Under the pieces are notes generated by a model. The model saw nothing but the letters and a program-made list of their open reading frames with translations. It was not told the origin of the DNA and ran no database searches. A DNA stretch of 64,000 bases from Planctellipticum sp942493135 (GTDB lineage Bacteria; Planctomycetota; Planctomycetia; Planctomycetales; Planctomycetaceae): contig OW818684.1 in the NCBI GenBank assembly GCA_942493135.1, positions 434,001 through 498,000 of the forward strand. The letters run 5' to 3'. Below are positions 36,701 to 46,132 of this stretch, piece by piece. The stretch's first letter is position 1, and each line of letters starts with the position of its first letter. The position numbers and the translations under genes are program-made.

Positions 36701-37100
36701 ACAACGTGAGCCAGTTAAACGGCTTCAGCACGAAGTCATTGCTGCCCGCTTCAATCGCGGCCGTTCGATCCTCGTCAAGGTCACTGGCCGTCATCGCGAT
36801 GACAGGACCGGTGAACCCCGATTCCCGAATCCGCCGCGTGGCGTCCAAGCCGTCCATGTTGGGCATCTTGGCGTCCATCAGGATCAGCTCGAACGGTGTA
36901 CTGCCGCTGAGGCATTCCAGAACTGCGGCGACGGCCTGGAGCCCATCTGCGACGACGTCGACGCGGATACAGAACCGCTTTAGCTTCGCGGCAATGAGAT
37001 GGCACACCATCGGGCTGTCGTCGGCGACCAGGATCCGGTTCCAGCGCCGGATCGGAGCGTTGCGACTTTCCTCGGCGGGCGCCTCTTCAGAGGGCTCCAT
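36663..37100 (-). CDS. Receiver-only response regulator
   Basis: The 145-residue product has one receiver domain: acidic pair in LVADDSP (residues 27-28), phospho-acceptor D76 in ELILMDAKMPNMDG, T104 in VIAMTAS, and K126 in FVLKPF. There is no output domain, so it would pass phosphate or bind a partner. I chose ATG 37100 (MEPSEEAP) because GGGGA lies 6-8 bases upstream. It belongs to a cluster of receiver proteins between 36.6 and 41 kb, probably targets of a hybrid or lost kinase. Confidence 0.85.
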   Translation of the reverse strand: MEPSEEAPAEESRNAPIRRWNRILVADDSPMVCHLIAAKLKRFCIRVDVVADGLQAVAAVLECLSGSTPFELILMDAKMPNMDGLDATRRIRESGFTGPVIAMTASDLDEDRTAAIEAGSNDFVLKPFNWLTLFTKMRRLVPPSH

Positions 37101-37333
37101 AATGCGTCCCCGTGAGAGACTCACTGAGCGGAACCGGTTTGATGGTCGTCATCCGCCTTCTGCAACGCCACTGGATTTCACGAAGACTTGCGGACTTTGC
37201 GGGACACCGCATCCGTGCTTCGGTGAGCGCTCGTTGTCCCCCATCTGGACAACCTGAGACATGAAGGGGCGGACCGCCATTATGTGGAGTTGCTTCCTGC
37301 GGACTGGTATCCTCTGCGCGGGTGACCTTTCGG

Positions 37334-38251
37334 TCACGACGGAATGAGTTCCCGAAGCACGATGGTCAGTTCCAGCCGGGAAGTCGGCTTGGTGAGCCAT
37401 CGATCGAATGCACTTTCGGTTGAAGAGTGGCGCTCTGGATCGAAGACGTCAGCGGTGAGGGCGACGAGCGGTCCCGAGTACCCCATCCGGCGCAGTTCGA
37501 GGGCGGTGCGATGGCCATCCATGATCGGCATTCGCAGATCAAGCACGATGGCTGACAACGGCGTGGCCGTCGACAAGGTGCGTCCGACAGCATCGATTGC
37601 CTCTATTCCGCTCATGACGGTCGTAACCTCGGCCCCGGCGATTTCCAGAAAACGCCGCGCGACGAAACAGGAACTCCGGTCATCGTCGACGACGAGAATG
37701 CGGGTTCCGGCGAGGACATTCTGACGGACGGGATGCTCGGCCGTCGGAATCGAGCGGCGCGAGGAGCCAGGCGAGGCTCGACACTCCGAAAGCTCTCGCT
37801 CCAGCACGTCGACTCTTCTCAGCAGTTCGAGCTGATTCTCGATCGAGACGCGCTGATACTCCGCGAGGCTTGCCTCAAGGGCCTTTCGAGCCGAGATGTC
37901 ACGAATGATCCCGATGAAGAGATGGTCCGTCTCGGAAAGGATCTCGCAGACCGACAGCTCCATAGCGAAAAGCGTACCATCCTGCCGGAGCGCTCGTGCC
38001 TCACGGCCGATTCCAATGACCTGGTTCTCGCCAGTCTCAAGGTATCTCTGGATAAACGAATCGTGCTTACTGCGGTACGGGTCGGGCATCAGCATTGAGA
38101 CGTTGTGGCCAATGGCAGCGGCAGCTGCGTAGCCGAACATCCGCTCGGCGGCGACGTTGAAGGCCAGGATAGTTCCTGCGGTGTCGATCGCAATGATGGC
38201 ATCCGGTGCCGCGGCGACGAAAGCGTTGTAGCGGTCATGGGGGTGCTCCAT
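37334..38251 (-). CDS. FixL-like PAS domain fused to a receiver
   Basis: The 305-residue protein has a PAS domain (residues 10-120) and a receiver (184-300), joined by a helix (125-158). The PAS domain resembles FixL oxygen sensors: MLMPDPYRSKHD, then VIGIGRE. His63 matches the haem-ligating His of FixL and Arg83 the Arg that binds oxygen; the 20-residue spacing is the same as H200-R220 in Bradyrhizobium FixL. The receiver keeps D238 (IVLDLRMPIMDG), T266 and K288. There is no kinase domain, which is unusual for a haem-PAS protein. It may couple oxygen or redox state to a phosphorelay. The haem assignment is inference from residues. Confidence 0.8.
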   Translation of the reverse strand: MEHPHDRYNAFVAAAPDAIIAIDTAGTILAFNVAAERMFGYAAAAAIGHNVSMLMPDPYRSKHDSFIQRYLETGENQVIGIGREARALRQDGTLFAMELSVCEILSETDHLFIGIIRDISARKALEASLAEYQRVSIENQLELLRRVDVLERELSECRASPGSSRRSIPTAEHPVRQNVLAGTRILVVDDDRSSCFVARRFLEIAGAEVTTVMSGIEAIDAVGRTLSTATPLSAIVLDLRMPIMDGHRTALELRRMGYSGPLVALTADVFDPERHSSTESAFDRWLTKPTSRLELTIVLRELIPS

Positions 38252-38538
38252 CGGCGGTCTTTCGAAAGCGGATTTGGCGACTCCATCGCGGGCGTTCTAA
38301 ATATCGGCATTTTACGATGCGTTGATCGCAGGAACGGCAGATCTCAGCGGAAAAGAGCATCACGACGGGCCAATCGCGACCTGGAGCCAAACCCCTCGTG
38401 GGAAAGAGCCGGCCGACCAGCGATGCTGGCCGCAGTCTTGTCACATGTTTTACTGTGGCAATTGTCGACGGCTGGCGGTAGAGTCACTCGCTGTACACAT
38501 CTCGCTTTCGTTCATCCACCAAACTCCATCACATTCGG

Positions 38539-38619
38539 AGCCCCCCCCTCCTCAGGCTGGGCGAGCGCCCCCACGTTGTGTCCACACCGCGTGGGGCTGG
38601 CATGAGGAGGGGGCTTTTT
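38539..38619 (+). terminator. Long G/C hairpin with T run
   Basis: The arm AGCCCCCCCCTCCTCA pairs with TGAGGAGGGGGCT, followed by TTTTT. An inner stem GCCCCCACG/CGTGGGGC is nested inside, so the whole 81 bp folds into one branched hairpin. It may be a terminator or the 3' end of a small RNA. Confidence 0.55.
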
Positions 38620-38943
38620 CCGTAGATGTGAGAAATCGGCGAACGTCCCGTCCGTTCGCAAAAGGCTCCGCCGTTCCCCTTCTGCGGGGGATTACCGCGA
38701 GAGCTGACCGGTTTTGTGCCTCTCAGTCACCTCGACGATCTGGTACAAGTTCGGCGTGCGAGTCCGGCTTCTTAACGCGATCTTCACGGTTCATCTGTAG
38801 CGTGCGCTCAGTAGACCTGCCAGAATGTGACCGCACCATCTCGATTGGCTCCGGCCGGGGGCAGCGCTCGCGACCGCCGACGATGCCGCGGCGGCTCCGG
38901 CCGGAGTCCATTTTTCTCGTTGATTTCGCCTGAAATCCAAGAT

Positions 38944-38972
38944 GCCCGCTGGGGGTTCCCAGCGGGCGTTTT
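38944..38972 (+). terminator. Rho-independent terminator
   Basis: GCCCGCTGGG-GGTT-CCCAGCGGGC is a perfect 10-bp stem with a 4-base loop, followed by GTTTTC. No gene ends just upstream on the plus strand, so it may end a non-coding transcript. Confidence 0.65.
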
Positions 38973-39844
38973 CGTTGCCGTCGAGGCCCTGAGCGAAGTT
39001 GGCCGATCAGCGCGTAGCCGTCCGCCGGTTTGCCGTGAAAGTCGAAGCGCCCAATTGAGGCGGCATGTGAGTCTACCGTTACGACTGCTGGCCGCAACAA
39101 CGCATCGCCGTGGCGACATATGACGAATAGCGGGGTAAGTGAAAATGCGAGGTCGTCAGATCGGGGTTGCTGTGAGAATCACTGGCCTTGCAGTCCGTCG
39201 ACGCAAATATCGGACTGGATTCAGTGCGAGGCCGCGGCCCCTGCGAATTTCTGCGTTTGAGGTGCATCGGTCACGCTCGAACACATGCGGCAGCGACAAT
39301 CCAAGAAATCATGAAACCGAATACAGCCGTCGCGTCTTGGATGACGATACAAAACTCCCGTTACCCATCTGGTCGACGTCTCCGTCAACTCTTTATCCGG
39401 AGATTCTCGCACGCCTCTGTGTCGGGCGAGCGCACCGTCGCCGTGTTTGCATGGCGACGGGCCGACGCAGTGGCGTGTGGGATTATCCCGCTCCGAGCGG
39501 CATCAGCGATCGTCCGGGGATTGGGAGCTGGCAGTCCAGGAAGGAGTTGCACACCACAACGCTGACTGATGTTGCGAGTCCCGCGGACCTCTGCGAATCA
39601 CAATCGGAATTTCTGTCCCCGAGTTGCCGACGGTGAATCCGATCGGAGTCGAACCGGCCACGATGGAGTAACGGTCTGAGTTCGAGCATTTGGATGGAGC
39701 GACGACCACACGCTCCCTGTGGGGCCGGATCATGCGCTGAGTGATGACCGCGTTTCGTGCACCACGAATCCGCGAGTGTGGGAGCAATTTCGGCCCCTTG
39801 GCCGCTGAGTCAGTGAATCCCGAACGCGCCTGTGCGGGGCCATC

Positions 39845-40414
39845 ATGAGAGTCTTGATCGTCGACGACGTCGGTTACAGCCGGCATTACCATTCGCGCAT
39901 GCTGCAGAAGCTCGGCTACGACACACTGACTGCGGAGACCGGCCCGCAGGCCGTCCATCTCCTGGAGCGTGACTCGACGATCGACGTGGTGCTGACCGAC
40001 CTGATGATGCGTGACATGGACGGTTTGGAACTGTTCAGCGCGACGCAAGCGATCAACCGCATGACAGACGCCGGCCACGCCGAGCCGCCGGCGTTCATCC
40101 TGATGACGGCCGTCCGTCCGGGAAGCGGCGCTCAGCCCAAGGATCTCGACAAGATCCGACTCGCCAAACAGTTGGGATTCGTCGAAGTGCTGTTCAAGCC
40201 CGTGGCGCCCGAGCACCTTGAGCGAACCTTGCAGACAGTGAAGCTGGCCCGCGGGGCGGCAGCCGCCCCGGTCGAGTTGGACCAACTGCTCCAGCAACTG
40301 CGAACAACGATTGAGTGCGCGATGGAGCGCCAGGATGTCGTAGTTGCTGGCCGACTGAAGACGTCGCTCCTGTCGGCGATGGAGCATCTGAACGCATTCT
40401 CCGCATCGCGTTAG
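39845..40414 (+). CDS. Response regulator receiver with helical C-terminal extension
   Basis: The 189-residue protein has a receiver in residues 1-125: LIVDDVG acidic pair, phospho-acceptor D52 in VVLTDLMMRDMDG, T88 in ILMTAV and K118 in VLFKPV. Residues 130-189 are a helical extension rich in Ala, Leu and Gln without a known output domain. It lies 92 bp upstream of another receiver gene in the same direction. With the PAS-GAF gene further downstream, the layout suggests a former sensor-regulator operon. Confidence 0.85.
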   Translation: MRVLIVDDVGYSRHYHSRMLQKLGYDTLTAETGPQAVHLLERDSTIDVVLTDLMMRDMDGLELFSATQAINRMTDAGHAEPPAFILMTAVRPGSGAQPKDLDKIRLAKQLGFVEVLFKPVAPEHLERTLQTVKLARGAAAAPVELDQLLQQLRTTIECAMERQDVVVAGRLKTSLLSAMEHLNAFSASR

Positions 40415-40506
40415 GGACCGCCGTGCTGTACCTTGCGCAGTCGTGCCGACGTTCCGCGGCTGTCAGAGCGAGGCTTGTGGCCGTCGCTTGAGCGTGCACG
40501 GCGTCT

Positions 40507-40950
40507 GTGGTGGAGCGTGCGTTGAATAGTCCGGCGGTCCCGGTCCCTGACCTTCAAGGGGCGCTGATCCTTATCGTCGATGACGATGAGGATTTTCGAT
40601 TCTTGGCAAGCACGATCCTGCAGCGGGCCGGAGCCCAAGTCGCCACGGCGGCCGACGGCGCGGAAGCGATCGCGGCCGTGAGAGAATTCGCGGCGGGACA
40701 GCGTGAATATGCGGCCATCGTCATGGATCTCCAGATGCCTCAACAAGATGGCTGGGAGACCGCCGTACAACTGCGCCAACAGGGATACACACGCCCCCTC
40801 GTCATGGTCACGGCCGACGTCTTTACGGTCGCGGAACCTCCCGATCAACCAGGCATAGCCGACCTCTGGCTCGAAAAACCGCTCGACAAGTCGGCCTTCG
40901 TCCGAGCACTCACCGCGCTGATTCGACGCGAGCGTTGGGAATCAGAATGA
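40507..40950 (+). CDS. Receiver-only response regulator
   Basis: The 147-residue product starts with GTG at 40507. A receiver follows an 18-residue leader: ILIVDDDED, D74 in AIVMDLQMPQQDG, T102 in MVTADVF and K124 in LEKPLDK. The last half of the receiver is shortened (DQPGIADLWLEKP). No output domain. It and the 39845 gene are the only plus-strand receivers and sit upstream of the broken PAS-GAF sensor. Confidence 0.8.
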   Translation: MVERALNSPAVPVPDLQGALILIVDDDEDFRFLASTILQRAGAQVATAADGAEAIAAVREFAAGQREYAAIVMDLQMPQQDGWETAVQLRQQGYTRPLVMVTADVFTVAEPPDQPGIADLWLEKPLDKSAFVRALTALIRRERWESE

Positions 40951-41401
40951 GGGACACGTCTCCGCGACACGCGGGTTGCAGCGTGGCTCCGACATGGGAG
41001 GTGCCACTGACTTCCCACACGCAGTGGAAGGCTTGAGCCAGCCTTCCGCCCCCGCTGAGAGCGGGTCCTGGTCGCCCTCCTGCGCTGGCGGAACAACAGG
41101 AGTCTCGGCGGTGGCCCGGCACCTGCTGCCGTAACGGAAGCTGAGCGGCAAACGTCGTTGGGTTGCGACTCGCTCAAGGAAATGGACATTTCCTAATGTG
41201 CCAAGTGCACATTCTGAACACAAATGTCTTGTGAGTGGTCATGTCGCTGTTCGATGTTGAGAACTGAGACGAACTCGACTTCGCTGCTCGGCGAGCTTCG
41301 TACGGTCCGACAAGTTGAGGTCACTCCCCGAACCTGCGTTCGAGGACGCGACTGCGCCTTCTCGACCTGAGCGATCTCCTTCCCGCGCGAGACGAGCAAG
41401 C
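40951..41401. other. Intergenic stretch before the broken sensor
   Basis: About 450 bp without a gene or clear repeat. The promoter of the sensor gene should lie here or further upstream. Confidence 0.4.
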
Positions 41402-41559
41402 ATGCACGGCCAACAAAGTCTTCCACCTTCTGCGTCAAATTGGCAGACCGAACGCGAAGTCCTGATCGCTGCGAACAATGAACTCTGGCAGGCGCTGGAC
41501 GCCATTCCGGACATTGTCTGTCTCACCGACGGAGAAGGCCGTGGCCTGCCTTGGTGGAA
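41402..41559 (+). pseudogene. PAS-GAF sensor protein, 5' part (interrupted by an IS)
   Basis: The first 52 codons encode a coiled start (REVLIAANNELWQALDAIPD) and the beginning of a PAS domain (IVCLTDGEG). The frame is cut in LPWW by the IS3-family insertion at 41560. Removing the IS and one 5-bp duplicate joins it in frame to 42817 (LPW-WNDRQASRVTAANTAF), which proves both parts were one gene. Confidence 0.85.
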
Positions 41560-41616
41560 ATGCACCAGAAGAAATGAGAGTCTTCGAGCCGAGGAATTCG
41601 GCATGGAGGATCTCGA

Positions 41617-41904
41617 ATGGCGAAGCGAGGCGGCAAGCGTCACAGCCCTGAGCAGATCGTGCAGAAGCTGCGGGATGGTGACGCGATGTTGAATGCGGGT
41701 AAGACGGTAGCCGAGGTGGTTCAACACCTCGGCGTGAGCGAGCAGACGTACTACCGGTGGAAGAACCAGTACGGCGGCATGAAGTCCGAGGAGGCGAAGC
41801 GGCTGAAGGAGCTTGAGGTCGAGAACGCCCGTCTGAAGAAGCTGCTGGCGGAGGCCGAGCTGGACAAGGCGATGCTGAAGGAGATCGCGTCGGGAAACTG
41901 GTGA
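41617..41904 (+). CDS. IS3-family OrfA
   Basis: The 95-residue product has a helix-turn-helix (SPEQIVQKLRDGDAMLNAGK, then VAEVVQHLGVSEQTYYRW) and a Leu-zipper helix (LKELEVENARLKKLLAEAEL), the usual OrfA layout for DNA binding and dimerisation. Its stop overlaps the orfB start by 3 bp. Confidence 0.9.
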   Translation: MAKRGGKRHSPEQIVQKLRDGDAMLNAGKTVAEVVQHLGVSEQTYYRWKNQYGGMKSEEAKRLKELEVENARLKKLLAEAELDKAMLKEIASGNW

Positions 41905-42797
41905 ACCCTTCCCGCAAACGTGAGGCGGTCGAACATCTCGAAGGCTCCTTCGAGGTGAGCGAACGCCGGGCGTGCGTGGTGCTGGATCAGCCGCGGAGCA
42001 CTCAGCGTTACCGGCGGAAGCCGGCGAGCGACGAAGCATCGCTGGTGACGCGGATGCACGAGCTGGTCCGCGAGCATCCTCGATTCGGCTACCGTCGGAT
42101 CGCGGTGCTGCTGCAGCGGGAAGGGTTTCAAGCGGGGTTCGACCGCGTCTATCGACTGTGGCGTCGGGAAGGTCTGAAAGTGCCGCAAACGCCGCGGAAA
42201 AAGCGGCGACTGGGGACGAGCGCCAACGGCTGCACGCGTCAGCGCGTGAGCCGGAAGAACCAGGTCTGGGCGTGGGACTTCATCTTCGACCGGACGGCGG
42301 GAGGGACGAGTCTGAAGTGGCTGAGTGTGATCGACGAGCACACGCGGGAGTGTCTGTGCTTGAAGGTGGCGCGTCGAATGACGGGCCAGGACATCATTGA
42401 GGTGCTGCGGGGACTGTTCATTGCGCATGGGACGCCGGAGCACATGCGGAGCGACAACGGTCCGGAGTTCATTGCGAAGGCGTTACGGGAGTGGCTGGAG
42501 CGGTCCGCGGTGGGGCCGCTGTACATCGAGCCGGGATCACCGTGGGAGAACGGCTACGCGGAGAGTTTTCATTCGAAGCTCAGAGACGAGTTTCTGAGCT
42601 GCGAGGTGTTCGAGTCGTTACGCGATGCCACGGCCCTGGGGGCCAGGTGGCGACGTCAGTACAACGAAGTGCGACCTCACAGTTCGCTGGGGTATGTGAC
42701 CCCGGCGGAGTTCGCGCGAGCGTGTGGTCCTTCCGCTCCGGCTTCGGCTGCGCCTCAGCCTGCGCTCCAGGCCCACACGCTCTCCCTACAACCCTGA
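41901..42797 (+). CDS. IS3-family transposase OrfB
   Basis: The 298-residue product starts with GTG overlapping the orfA stop. HTH_21-like N-terminal part (LVREHPRFGYRRIAVLL), then an rve integrase core with D in WAWDFIFD, D in RSDNGPEF and E in YAESFHSKLRDEF. All catalytic residues are present. OrfB could be made by coupling or as an OrfAB fusion by frameshifting. Confidence 0.9.
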   Translation: MNPSRKREAVEHLEGSFEVSERRACVVLDQPRSTQRYRRKPASDEASLVTRMHELVREHPRFGYRRIAVLLQREGFQAGFDRVYRLWRREGLKVPQTPRKKRRLGTSANGCTRQRVSRKNQVWAWDFIFDRTAGGTSLKWLSVIDEHTRECLCLKVARRMTGQDIIEVLRGLFIAHGTPEHMRSDNGPEFIAKALREWLERSAVGPLYIEPGSPWENGYAESFHSKLRDEFLSCEVFESLRDATALGARWRRQYNEVRPHSSLGYVTPAEFARACGPSAPASAAPQPALQAHTLSLQP

Positions 42798-42816
42798 CTC
42801 TCATTACGACTGGTAC

Positions 42817-43437
42817 TGGAATGACCGGCAGGCCAGCCGCGTTACCGCGGCTAACACGGCGTTTGCAAAGGCCACCGGACGTCGTCCTTCCGACGCGTGG
42901 GGCTGCGCGCTGAACCTGCCGGGATTGGATCAGGCAGGTCTGTTGACGACTCTGGAGATCGCGGCTGCAACCCGACAAGGACAACCCTGGACGGAGCGGC
43001 GCGAGTTCCAACGGTGCGGCGGGCCAGTCCTGCCGATCCTGGGACCGACCGGTCTCGCGTCTGCCGCCCCGCAAGTTGGACGTGTTGGTTGGTCCGACGT
43101 ATCCGTACAGGCGTTACGCAATCGTCAGGGCGATCAGATCGGTTACGTGGTTGTGCAGCGAGACATCACGGGGCAGGTCCTGCACGAGCGGGAAGAGACC
43201 TTTCTGCGAGAAGGAGCGGAGACCAAGCTCGCGGTGGCGCGGGCGTTGTCCAGTACCGCGGACCTGAAGACTCGTCTGACGACGGCGATTGCGGCGATCT
43301 TCCAGATGTCCGGTTTGAACGTCCAAAACCGGGGCGGCATTTTCACCCTGGAGGCTGGCGCCGGGCACCTGGCGCTGTTCTGTCATTGCGGCGAGTTTTC
43401 AGAGGACTTTTTACGGGACGAGGCCTCCCTGCCGCTG
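42817..43437 (+). pseudogene. PAS-GAF sensor protein, 3' part (truncated)
   Basis: It continues the PAS domain (VTAANTAFAKATGR ... GYVVVQRDITG), then a helix and a GAF domain (LKTRLTTAIAAIFQMSGL ... GGIFTLEAGAGHLALFCHCG). The GAF domain ends in ASLPLG, where homology switches to a transposase tail near 43437. The kinase or other output region that would follow is lost. Two independent events therefore destroyed this gene. Confidence 0.75.
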
Positions 43438-43682
43438 GGGCGTTGGCGCTGCTTCTGTACAGCCTGATGGTGTGGTGGCATGAACAGGTGCGAGACGAAC
43501 CTGCTCTGGCAGTGCTGGGCTGGCGCGGAAAGAGCCATCCCTCGTTTGCGGACATGCTCTCGGCGTTGCGCACGGAGAGCCTGCAAAACATCAGCCCGGA
43601 AGGTTTTTCAACACCGCCGTTACCATCGAATGCTCAAACACTCATGCAATACCTGATGAAACTCTTCCAGCTCGCGACTTAG
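43435..43682 (+). pseudogene. Transposase C-terminal fragment (IS4/IS701-like)
   Basis: In the frame ending at 43682 the product reads ALALLLYSLMVWWHEQ, HPSFADMLSALRTES and a 40-residue tail. The LYSL-V-W-H and PSFADMLxALR motifs are the usual end of a transposase group with short DDE enzymes. The rest is missing, replaced by the GAF domain. The sequence after its stop, GCGAAAGTCGAAC, resembles the terminal repeat of the MITE-like element at 63.7 kb. Confidence 0.55.
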
Positions 43683-43790
43683 AAGTGCGAAAGTCGAACT
43701 GAGGCTCCTCTCGCCGCTCAGCGGTGTGCGAACGCAGGCAAAGCAGGTGATCGAGTTCGCCACGGGACGAAAAGCAAGTATTACTTCAGA

Positions 43791-45945
43791 TCACTGACTT
43801 TGATTCGGCGAAGATTGAAGAAGGGCTTGCCTGATCAGCTCAATCTTGTAAAAACGTAACAATGGGCCTGGAGTGAGATGGTCCGCGGTAAGCAATCGGC
43901 CACCTGGATTGAGCAGTATGTAGCTCGGATAACCGCGGACAAGTCCAGCGTTCTCATAGCTCTTCACAATGCGGCCATCATCGCGATCCACGACGATCGG
44001 AATATCCATTCCTCTTCTCGCAGCATGTTTCCGAATCTCTTCAACTGAAGATGAATTGTCATGTACGCCAATAACCGCCACACCCCGATCCCGATATAGA
44101 TGCTCACACAGGGCTATGGTCGGATAGTCATAGGCACACGGACCGCACCACGTCGTGTAGAAGTCAAGAAGAACATATCTTCCTCGGAACTCAGCCAAGC
44201 TGCGTTTGTCGGTATTCAGCCACCGAACGCCGTCGAGCTCAGGCACCGCGACTCCATCGACATCGGCCGGAACATCGTGATTCTTTAAGGCGACTTCGGC
44301 CTGATTACCTCGCTCCCACGAGTTGAATTCGGCTCGCATTGCAGAGAGTGGCCAGTCAACAGCTTGCACCGTCATTCGCAATGTGATTGCGCTGACCGCC
44401 TTTTCGTCGCGCAGATCGATCGCCGCGCCCCCCCCCTACGGACGCGTATGGCAGATACGCAAAGAGCTGGTGCTGATCCACTCGTTCTCCAGTCTCAGCA
44501 CTGCGAGGGAGAGTCTGAAGTGTGAGCTTAAACTTTCCTTGCTTATCACTGAGGCTCGTTAACGCATCTCCGCGAATGCTTGCGCTAAACAGTCGCACGA
44601 CAGCGTCTGGAGCGGGACTCCCGTTTGGCCCCAAAATCAAACCGCGTATTTCCGGAATGTCCCGCACGAAGATGTCAGCGGCGTGTTGACGGGCGGTATC
44701 CGCAATTAGGACTTCGAGACTATCGCGAGATGGCACTCCAGAACCGCGATAGCGGATCCGATTCTTGCCCGGCGCAAGATCAAGTCGATATTCACCTTGT
44801 TCATCTGTCCGAGTCCACGCAACCGTATTCCACATTCCCCACTCTTCAGGTGCTGGACTGCCGTCGTTCAGAAGGTTTTCGATTTCGCCTTCGACGCTCG
44901 CGCCTACAACCGGCGTTCCGTCGTACTTCAAGACGCGACCGACGACAGAAACTTTAGGAATCGCTCGGAATGTCCATCTGTCGTGATTCCCCGCACCGAT
45001 TGCGAGCTGTTCAGTTGAGCCGAGCCACATCCGCGGAGTAAGGTAGTAGTGCTGAGCCTCAACACGAACACGCTGATACCAACCCGGCTGTATTCGGAAT
45101 TCGACATTACCAGAATCGACTGGAAACACTCCATACACCGCACTTGGATTATCTCCTTCATGACTATCAAGGTCGATCGTCAATTCGGAGAGGTCATTGG
45201 GTTGGCCCTGCGGTGCTGGTGGAACGATATCGAATCGGACGGGAATTCCTGCCGTGAGTTTGCAGGTAGCAACTTGTCCTGATTGAATAGGTACATCAGG
45301 CTTTAGCAATGAGGTAACATAGCTTGGATGTTCGATTTCTGCGAGCTTTAGCACAACTCCTTCAGGCAGTTCGGGCAACCGCAATCGGCCGAACTTGTCG
45401 CTCATCGAACCAATCGTGCCCAATCCCGCGCTGTTCCGAGACTCCAGTCCAAAAGCGCCTTCCGTCCCGTCAACAACGAACCAACGACGAAACTTCGCGC
45501 CTGCGACGAAACGGTCTTCCTGATCGCGGACCACGATGTATGCGTTTGCAGCGCGACGCAAAGTAACTTCTACCGTATGAATCGAACCGGCCTCCGTTGC
45601 GACTTCGCGGAACGCAACGCCGGAGCCGGGAGCCTTCACCACAACATACCAGGTCTGATTGCAAAGAATGTTGTCGAAGGAGAATCTGCCCTTTGCGTCT
45701 ACGACGGCCGTCCGTTCCGCTTGCAGCCAGCGTTGGCCATCCATGTCCCACTGATGCAGCTTCACCTCGACTGACTGAAGAGGACGCCTGTCGAACCAGC
45801 GAACCACCCCAGCCAGACTGGTTCGTGGCGGTAGCCACGACGAAGACTCTCTGGGTTCTGCATCAGCAGCACAAGGCAACGAAACCACTAACAGTATCGC
45901 TACAAATGCTTCGGCAGCACACATATGGACACATGGCTTTTTCAT
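43791..45945 (-). pseudogene. Carboxypeptidase-regulatory/TlpA-thioredoxin fusion split by a G tract
   Basis: Two overlapping frames form one protein. The first (45945-44356) has a signal peptide (ILLVVSLPCAADA) and several carboxypeptidase-regulatory/SdrD-B-like beta domains (SLAGVVRWFDRRPLQSVEVK; VVGRVLKYDGTPVVGASVEG; IRGLILGPNGSPAPDAVVRL). The second (44381-43791) is a TlpA-like thioredoxin domain with WCGPC and a cis-Pro (GYPSYILLNPGG). With one G fewer in the run at 44428-44436 the frames join exactly, giving 717 residues. The length fits planctomycete fusions of this kind. An exported thiol-redox role is likely. The tract could be a phase-variation switch, a true mutation or an assembly error. 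Confidence 0.75.
44428..44436 (-). repeat. Nine-base poly-C/G tract inside the fusion gene
   Basis: C9 on the plus strand (G9 in the gene). Eight G would keep the whole 717-residue fusion in frame, while nine give an early stop. Mononucleotide tracts of this length slip during replication. Confidence 0.7.
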
Positions 45946-46132
45946 CTTTTGCTCTCTCATGTCGTCGTTGTCGTGTATTCAATATCTTCCCGCCTCTCGC
46001 CGACCAGAACAACCCCTTTTTCTTGATATGGCAAAGCGCCGGAACCATTTTCAAAAGTCTTGAAAGCCTGAACTGACCGGCAAAGGATTTGCGGAACCGC
46101 GCCTCCCGAACGAAAGGAGGCTCACCCTGCGA

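Larger units (their letters stand above)
38252..39844. other. Long non-coding stretch with two hairpins
   Basis: About 1.6 kb contains only short frames, none with homology or a good start; the longest (38322-38933) has no coding signature. Two strong hairpins with T runs lie inside (38539-38619 and 38944-38972), so non-coding transcripts are possible. No tRNA or known RNA family was recognised. Confidence 0.5.
41560..42816 (+). mobile_element. IS3-family insertion sequence inside the sensor gene
   Basis: The 1257-bp element has imperfect terminal repeats that share ACCAG and AATGAGAGTC. The flanking 5-mers at 41555-41559 and 42817-42821 are both TGGAA, the target duplication. It carries overlapping orfA and orfB and appears complete, so insertion is probably recent. 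Confidence 0.85.

Noticed and set aside
38322..38933. Plus-strand 203-codon frame
   Set aside because: It reads through the long G/C hairpin, lacks a ribosome site and family match, and has biased shadow composition.
38620..38940. tRNA or other known structural RNA
   Set aside because: No T-loop with the GTTCRANYC pattern and no cloverleaf was found, so only the hairpins are reported.
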